Positions 60,350 to 64,000 of a stretch of 64,000 nucleotides of DNA are shown here, one piece after another (the stretch's first letter is position 1; every line of letters starts with the position of its first letter). A program made the translations under genes and the position numbers. Origin of the DNA: G965267605 sp965267605 (GTDB lineage: Bacteria; Bacteroidota; Bacteroidia; Flavobacteriales_E; Vicingaceae); contig OZ254088.1 of NCBI GenBank assembly GCA_965267605.1, positions 2,728,001 to 2,792,000 on the forward strand, in the 5' to 3' direction. The notes below the pieces were generated by a model. The model searched no databases and had not been told where the DNA came from. It saw nothing but the letters and a program-made list of their open reading frames with translations.

Positions 60350-61996
60350 ATGTACAGAACTCTCTCTTCATTGTTTCTGCTCTTCACCTTTGTGTTGGGT
60401 ACTGAAGCACAAACCTTAAAGGATTATTTCAAAGATGCAGATGCCTTCTTGTCTGCCAATGTGGTAAACGGGCGCGTGCGCTATGCCAGTATCAAGAAAA
60501 CGCCTGAAGCGTTGAATAAGCTGTACAAATTGCAGGGTGACATCAACCTAACCAGCGCAACCAGAGAAGAACAATTGGCCTTCTATATCAATGCTTATAA
60601 CATAGGTGTGATCAAGACTGTGGTGAATCACTATCCAACCAATTCTCCGATGAGCATTTTGGGCTTTTTCGAAAGTACGAAGCACAACATTGCCGGTAAA
60701 GACATAACCTTAGACCATCTGGAAAACAAGATTGTTAGACCGAAGTTTAAGGACCCAAGAATCCATTTTGTTCTTGTGTGTGGTGCATTGGGTTGTCCAG
60801 CCATTACCAACTTTGCATATGTGCCTGAGAAACTTGAGACACAACTAGAAGGACAAGCTAAGAGCGCACTAAACAATGACAATTTCATCAGAACCCCTGA
60901 TGCGAAAACAGCAGCACTGAGTGAAATCTTCAAATGGTATCAGGTTGATTTCGGAAAGAACCAGAAAGATGTGCTTGCTTACATCAATAAGTACCGAAGC
61001 ACCCCTATTCCTGAGGGAGTCAAGGTATTGTATTATGATTACGACTGGACGTTGAATGACGGTTCGGGTTCCGTGTCAAACCCAAAGCATGACCCTGTTG
61101 TCGTAGGACTGCCTGATGGCAAGGAAAAAGATCCTGTTATTGATCAACCACCCGGTGATCAGCCAACAAATTTGCAAACTTTCAACGCGGGTAGTCTTCT
61201 AAAGAAAGGTCAGTTCGACTTCACGCTGTTCAATAGCGTTTACACGGAAAGTGAAAACAACTGGCAGGGAGTGGTTTACAAGGGTTACCGAACCACTTTT
61301 GCCTCTTCCCTTCTACAGGTTACCTATGGTATCAGTAAGAATGCCCGATTCAATGTTGGCTTGGATCTAAACTTCAAGGCTTCTGCCACGGATACATCGT
61401 CTGACTTCGGCCATATTACAAGCCCTTTGGCATTTGCCAATGACTCAGCACGCAGGGTAGGGCTCGCCTACTTTGCACCCAGAATTAAAATTTCTCCATT
61501 CAAGGGCAGCAACGACTTCTCTATCCAGAGTCAGTACTTCCTTTCTCTTGCTGAAGCTCCTGAAGGAGATGGAAATCTATACTGGTTAGAATGGAACAGA
61601 CACGTATGGTGGAACCAGATCTTCTATAGTAAGTTATTTGCTCAGGACAAATTCCAGCTGTTCACTGAACTGGATCTGCTTTTCCGTTTCAAACGCGAAA
61701 AGAACCAGGTATCAATGCTGGACCTGCCCATGAGTGTTTTCCTAAGCTACTTTCCCACCAAAAACACAACGGTGTATGTGATGACCCAGCACGTTCCTCG
61801 CTTTGTCAGCAATCCGGGCTTACCGGAGATCAACGATTGGCCCATTGGTGCAAACTATACGCAAAGTGGTATCGGAGCCAAATATCAATTCACTCCACAG
61901 CTGAACATTGAATTGCTGTATACCAATTTCTGGTACGGAACGAATACGGGTTTAGGGGAAACCTTCAACCTGGGAATCAAGTACCTGACCAAATAA
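60350..61996 (+). CDS. Exported DUF547 protein fused to an outer-membrane beta-barrel
   Basis: A 548-residue protein. A signal peptide (MYRTLSSLFLLFTFVLGTEA) leads to a DUF547 domain (about 20-230) with REEQLAFYINAYNIGVIKTV, DPRIHFVLVCGALGCPAI and ALSEIFKWYQVDFG. A Pro/Asp-rich linker (about 232-275) contains PDGKEKDPVIDQPPGDQP. Residues of about 280-548 are strand-rich with the barrel pattern (RFNVGLDLNF, GLAYFAPRIKIS, IGAKYQF) and end LNLGIKYLTK-like (FNLGIKYLTK). The fusion anchors a DUF547 domain at the outer membrane. TATTTTCG at 60312-60319 is the likely -7 element. Its end abuts the S9 peptidase end with no gap. Confidence 0.82.
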   Translation: MYRTLSSLFLLFTFVLGTEAQTLKDYFKDADAFLSANVVNGRVRYASIKKTPEALNKLYKLQGDINLTSATREEQLAFYINAYNIGVIKTVVNHYPTNSPMSILGFFESTKHNIAGKDITLDHLENKIVRPKFKDPRIHFVLVCGALGCPAITNFAYVPEKLETQLEGQAKSALNNDNFIRTPDAKTAALSEIFKWYQVDFGKNQKDVLAYINKYRSTPIPEGVKVLYYDYDWTLNDGSGSVSNPKHDPVVVGLPDGKEKDPVIDQPPGDQPTNLQTFNAGSLLKKGQFDFTLFNSVYTESENNWQGVVYKGYRTTFASSLLQVTYGISKNARFNVGLDLNFKASATDTSSDFGHITSPLAFANDSARRVGLAYFAPRIKISPFKGSNDFSIQSQYFLSLAEAPEGDGNLYWLEWNRHVWWNQIFYSKLFAQDKFQLFTELDLLFRFKREKNQVSMLDLPMSVFLSYFPTKNTTVYVMTQHVPRFVSNPGLPEINDWPIGANYTQSGIGAKYQFTPQLNIELLYTNFWYGTNTGLGETFNLGIKYLTK

Positions 61997-64000
61997 CTAC
62001 TTCGTAAGCTCGTAGCGGTTTTCTTTCCCTTTCCTTGTTGCCGGAAGTCCGTCTACCATCCACCTTGGAGCTGGCTGGTCCATCAGATAGTGGTCGAAGA
62101 ACTGCTTCATTCGGATGTTAAGATCCATCCTGTTGGGCCACTTGAGCAGGTTGTGTGCTTCTTTGTTGTACACCACCATCCAGCAAGGTTTATTCAACCT
62201 TCTGAATGCATTGAAGTACTCGATACCCTGATACCATGGAACGGCACCATCCGCATCGTTGTGCATGATAAGCATCGGGGTCTGGATTTTGTCTACAAAG
62301 AAAACCGGGGAGTTCTCAATGTAAAGTTCCAATCCTCCTTTGTCCCATAGCGTCTTACCCAATCGGCTTTGGGTTTGCTCATATTGGAATTGTCTTACTC
62401 TTCCTGATTCCCAACGAATACCTCCATATGCACTGGTCATATTACTAACCGGTGCACCAGACATAGCCGCTGCAAACATATTGGTTCGGGTAACCACAAA
62501 TGCCGTTTGGTAACCTCCCCAACTCTGACCTTGCAGACCAATTTTCTTTTCGTTGACGTATCCCTGCTTGATCAAGTGCTTCGTTCCGGATACAATTGCA
62601 TCGGTTGCAGAAGCACCTGGGTGCCCAGTCTCATAGGCAATGTCTGGCACAAATACCAGGTAACCGTTGCTTACGTACTCCGATCTGTTTATCGTTGAGC
62701 GTGACGGACCAGGCATGTGGAAAGTGTGCAGCGTTTGAGACAACTTCTCGTAGTAATACACAACCATTGGATACTTCTTCTTTGGGTCAAAGTCCTCAGG
62801 CTTGTAGAGTAACCCGGTCTCCATTTTGCCATTAGGCAACTGCCATTCAAAGAGTTCAACACTACCCCATTTGAAAGGCTTCATTTGATCACCAAGTAAA
62901 GTAAGCTTCTTCTGTTGGGTCAAATCGTTCTTCGCATATTCCAACTCCGGATACATATCAAACCTCATCTTACGGAGCAGGTATACATTTGCCTTTTTCG
63001 CTTTCTTGATTCGCGGGATGGCGAACTCTCCGCCAAAAATTTTCTCGGGCTCATTTCCTTCGTCCAACTTGTAGCGATAGATGCTTTCAGATTTGGTATC
63101 CTCGCTCGTACATTTTAGCAGAATTTCAGCATCCTTCTTTACGAAGAGTTCTTCAGGATCTAACTTCAAGTATCTGAATGACATCGGACCCTTACGGCCC
63201 ACCTTGGTGATATTCACCGGCTTTTGGATTCCCTTAGGATCACACTTCCAGATATCATACTTGTCGTAAAGGAATACGTGCTCATCATTTTCCGACCAAA
63301 ACGCAACACCGTAAGACCAAACTTTCATAGGAAGATCATGCTCTTCATTGTACATGGCCTGTTTGATCGGACTGCTAATATCCACAACCAGGTCACTAGA
63401 TAAATCCTTGGACATCCACACCTTCTTATCCGCATCCCACCAGAGGAAGTATTTCGCGCCTGGTGAAAGCTCCGTTTCAAACCCTTGCTTCTCCAGGATC
63501 AGCCTCTTCTCTCCTGTCTTCACATCCATGAGGTAATAATCACTGCCGGCTGTTACATCGTAAGCTGACATGCGTGCATACTTATCAGGATCTATTGCAA
63601 GTGCCTGCATCCCGTTGTTGTGATCCAATAATCGCACGCTTCTCGTTGTACTATCCGCAAGTTGCACAACTGCATCAGCTGCAATATGATACACCGCAAG
63701 GAAGTTCCTCTTCTGAAGTCTTTTCAAAGACTTCAACTGCTTGGTCATGAGCCAATTATCATTATAGCTCCAAAGATCCAGCTTGTACTTCTCGGAATCC
63801 AGCATCGTATCCTTCACATAAGGATCTGGTTTTGGCGCGGTTCCAAAGAACAGTCGTTCACCGTTGTCTGAGAAGTAGGGTTTACTGTGTTCGCTTACAC
63901 ACCATCCCTTGCTCACATTGGCTGAGGCTTCATCCGCAATTCTTCTTGCTTCTCCCTGCTTCCAGTAGTACAAGCCATAGATCTTCACCTTACCCGTATC
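61997..64000 (-). CDS. S9-family prolyl oligopeptidase-like peptidase, partial (N-terminus outside window)
   Basis: The frame is open to the window end; the first possible in-window start (GTG 63988) is internal, since residues DTGK precede it in frame. About 667 residues are seen. The N-terminal part is a beta-propeller of repeated strands (DLWSYNDNWL, PYFSDNGERLFFG). The C-terminal alpha/beta-hydrolase has the nucleophile motif GLQGQSWGGYQTA, the Asp in HNDADGAVPWYQG and the His in NKEAHNLLKWPN. It probably cleaves peptides in the envelope, but the signal peptide cannot be checked. It shares its stop boundary with the DUF547-barrel gene. Confidence 0.88.
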   Translation of the reverse strand, partial: DTGKVKIYGLYYWKQGEARRIADEASANVSKGWCVSEHSKPYFSDNGERLFFGTAPKPDPYVKDTMLDSEKYKLDLWSYNDNWLMTKQLKSLKRLQKRNFLAVYHIAADAVVQLADSTTRSVRLLDHNNGMQALAIDPDKYARMSAYDVTAGSDYYLMDVKTGEKRLILEKQGFETELSPGAKYFLWWDADKKVWMSKDLSSDLVVDISSPIKQAMYNEEHDLPMKVWSYGVAFWSENDEHVFLYDKYDIWKCDPKGIQKPVNITKVGRKGPMSFRYLKLDPEELFVKKDAEILLKCTSEDTKSESIYRYKLDEGNEPEKIFGGEFAIPRIKKAKKANVYLLRKMRFDMYPELEYAKNDLTQQKKLTLLGDQMKPFKWGSVELFEWQLPNGKMETGLLYKPEDFDPKKKYPMVVYYYEKLSQTLHTFHMPGPSRSTINRSEYVSNGYLVFVPDIAYETGHPGASATDAIVSGTKHLIKQGYVNEKKIGLQGQSWGGYQTAFVVTRTNMFAAAMSGAPVSNMTSAYGGIRWESGRVRQFQYEQTQSRLGKTLWDKGGLELYIENSPVFFVDKIQTPMLIMHNDADGAVPWYQGIEYFNAFRRLNKPCWMVVYNKEAHNLLKWPNRMDLNIRMKQFFDHYLMDQPAPRWMVDGLPATRKGKENRYELTK

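Noticed and set aside
1..64000. CRISPR array, insertion sequence, prophage, tRNA or rRNA
   Set aside because: I saw no regularly spaced repeats, transposase or integrase, cloverleaf-like sequence or rRNA. The only tandem periodicity is that coding for MORN units and low-complexity tails.

Overview
The window comes from a member of the Bacteroidota, most likely a marine Flavobacteriales-type organism. The evidence is the type IX secretion translocon SprA in the order maeB-ruvA-sprA-gcvH-vanZ, cargo proteins with type IX C-terminal sorting domains, an alternative complex III (actABCDEF) operon fused to coxBA, TonB-dependent and outer-membrane beta-barrel proteins, YwqK/MORN-repeat proteins, TAnnTTTG-type -7 promoter elements and the absence of Shine-Dalgarno sequences. 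There are no tRNA or rRNA genes, CRISPR arrays or insertion sequences. I cannot name the genus.

Layout. (1) 1-10974, minus strand: malic enzyme, RuvA, SprA, GcvH and a partial VanZ-like protein in one tight operon. (2) 11084-17456: a zinc-less class III sirtuin, two tandem paralogous type IX cargo proteins, then a plus-strand group of TlpA-like thioredoxin, DUF6029 outer-membrane protein, Omp28-like lipoprotein and a PorT-like barrel. (3) 17580-20344: a 61-residue protein, QueG, RuvB and a small outer-membrane protein. (4) 20397-32044, minus strand: the respiratory block actA-B-C-D-E-F-coxB-coxA, which encodes a quinol:cytochrome c oxidoreductase and the aa3 oxidase that receives its electrons. 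(5) 32325-39023: a SPOR-domain protein, then rimP-nusA-infB and a very long MORN-repeat protein. (6) 39129-44750: a TonB-dependent receptor translationally coupled to moeA, then an M13 metallopeptidase lipoprotein. (7) 44796-47894, minus strand: an arsenosugar-type operon (DUF2064, AhpD-like, ArsS, ArsM). (8) 47988-51392, plus strand: a molybdopterin operon with a ModE-type regulator, a MobA-MoaD fusion, MoaE, a MoaC-MoaB fusion and MoaA. (9) 51462-53072: a Crp/Fnr regulator, a glutaredoxin-like protein and a DUF547 protein. (10) 53017-60230, minus strand: a six-gene overlapping operon joining a FAD/NAD oxidoreductase and a polyferredoxin membrane protein to a MORN protein and three glycosyltransferases. 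(11) 60350-64000: an exported DUF547 protein fused to an outer-membrane barrel, and a partial S9 peptidase.

The strongest leads are: a ModE-box-like palindrome ending exactly at the start codon of the ModE-like gene; the MobA-MoaD fusion with a free C-terminal Gly-Gly; the coupling of a TonB receptor to moeA; the redox plus glycosyltransferase operon flanked by two DUF547 genes; and several intrinsic terminators placed directly against, or inside, the start of the next codirectional gene, which together with -7 elements only a few bases from start codons suggests leaderless or attenuated expression.
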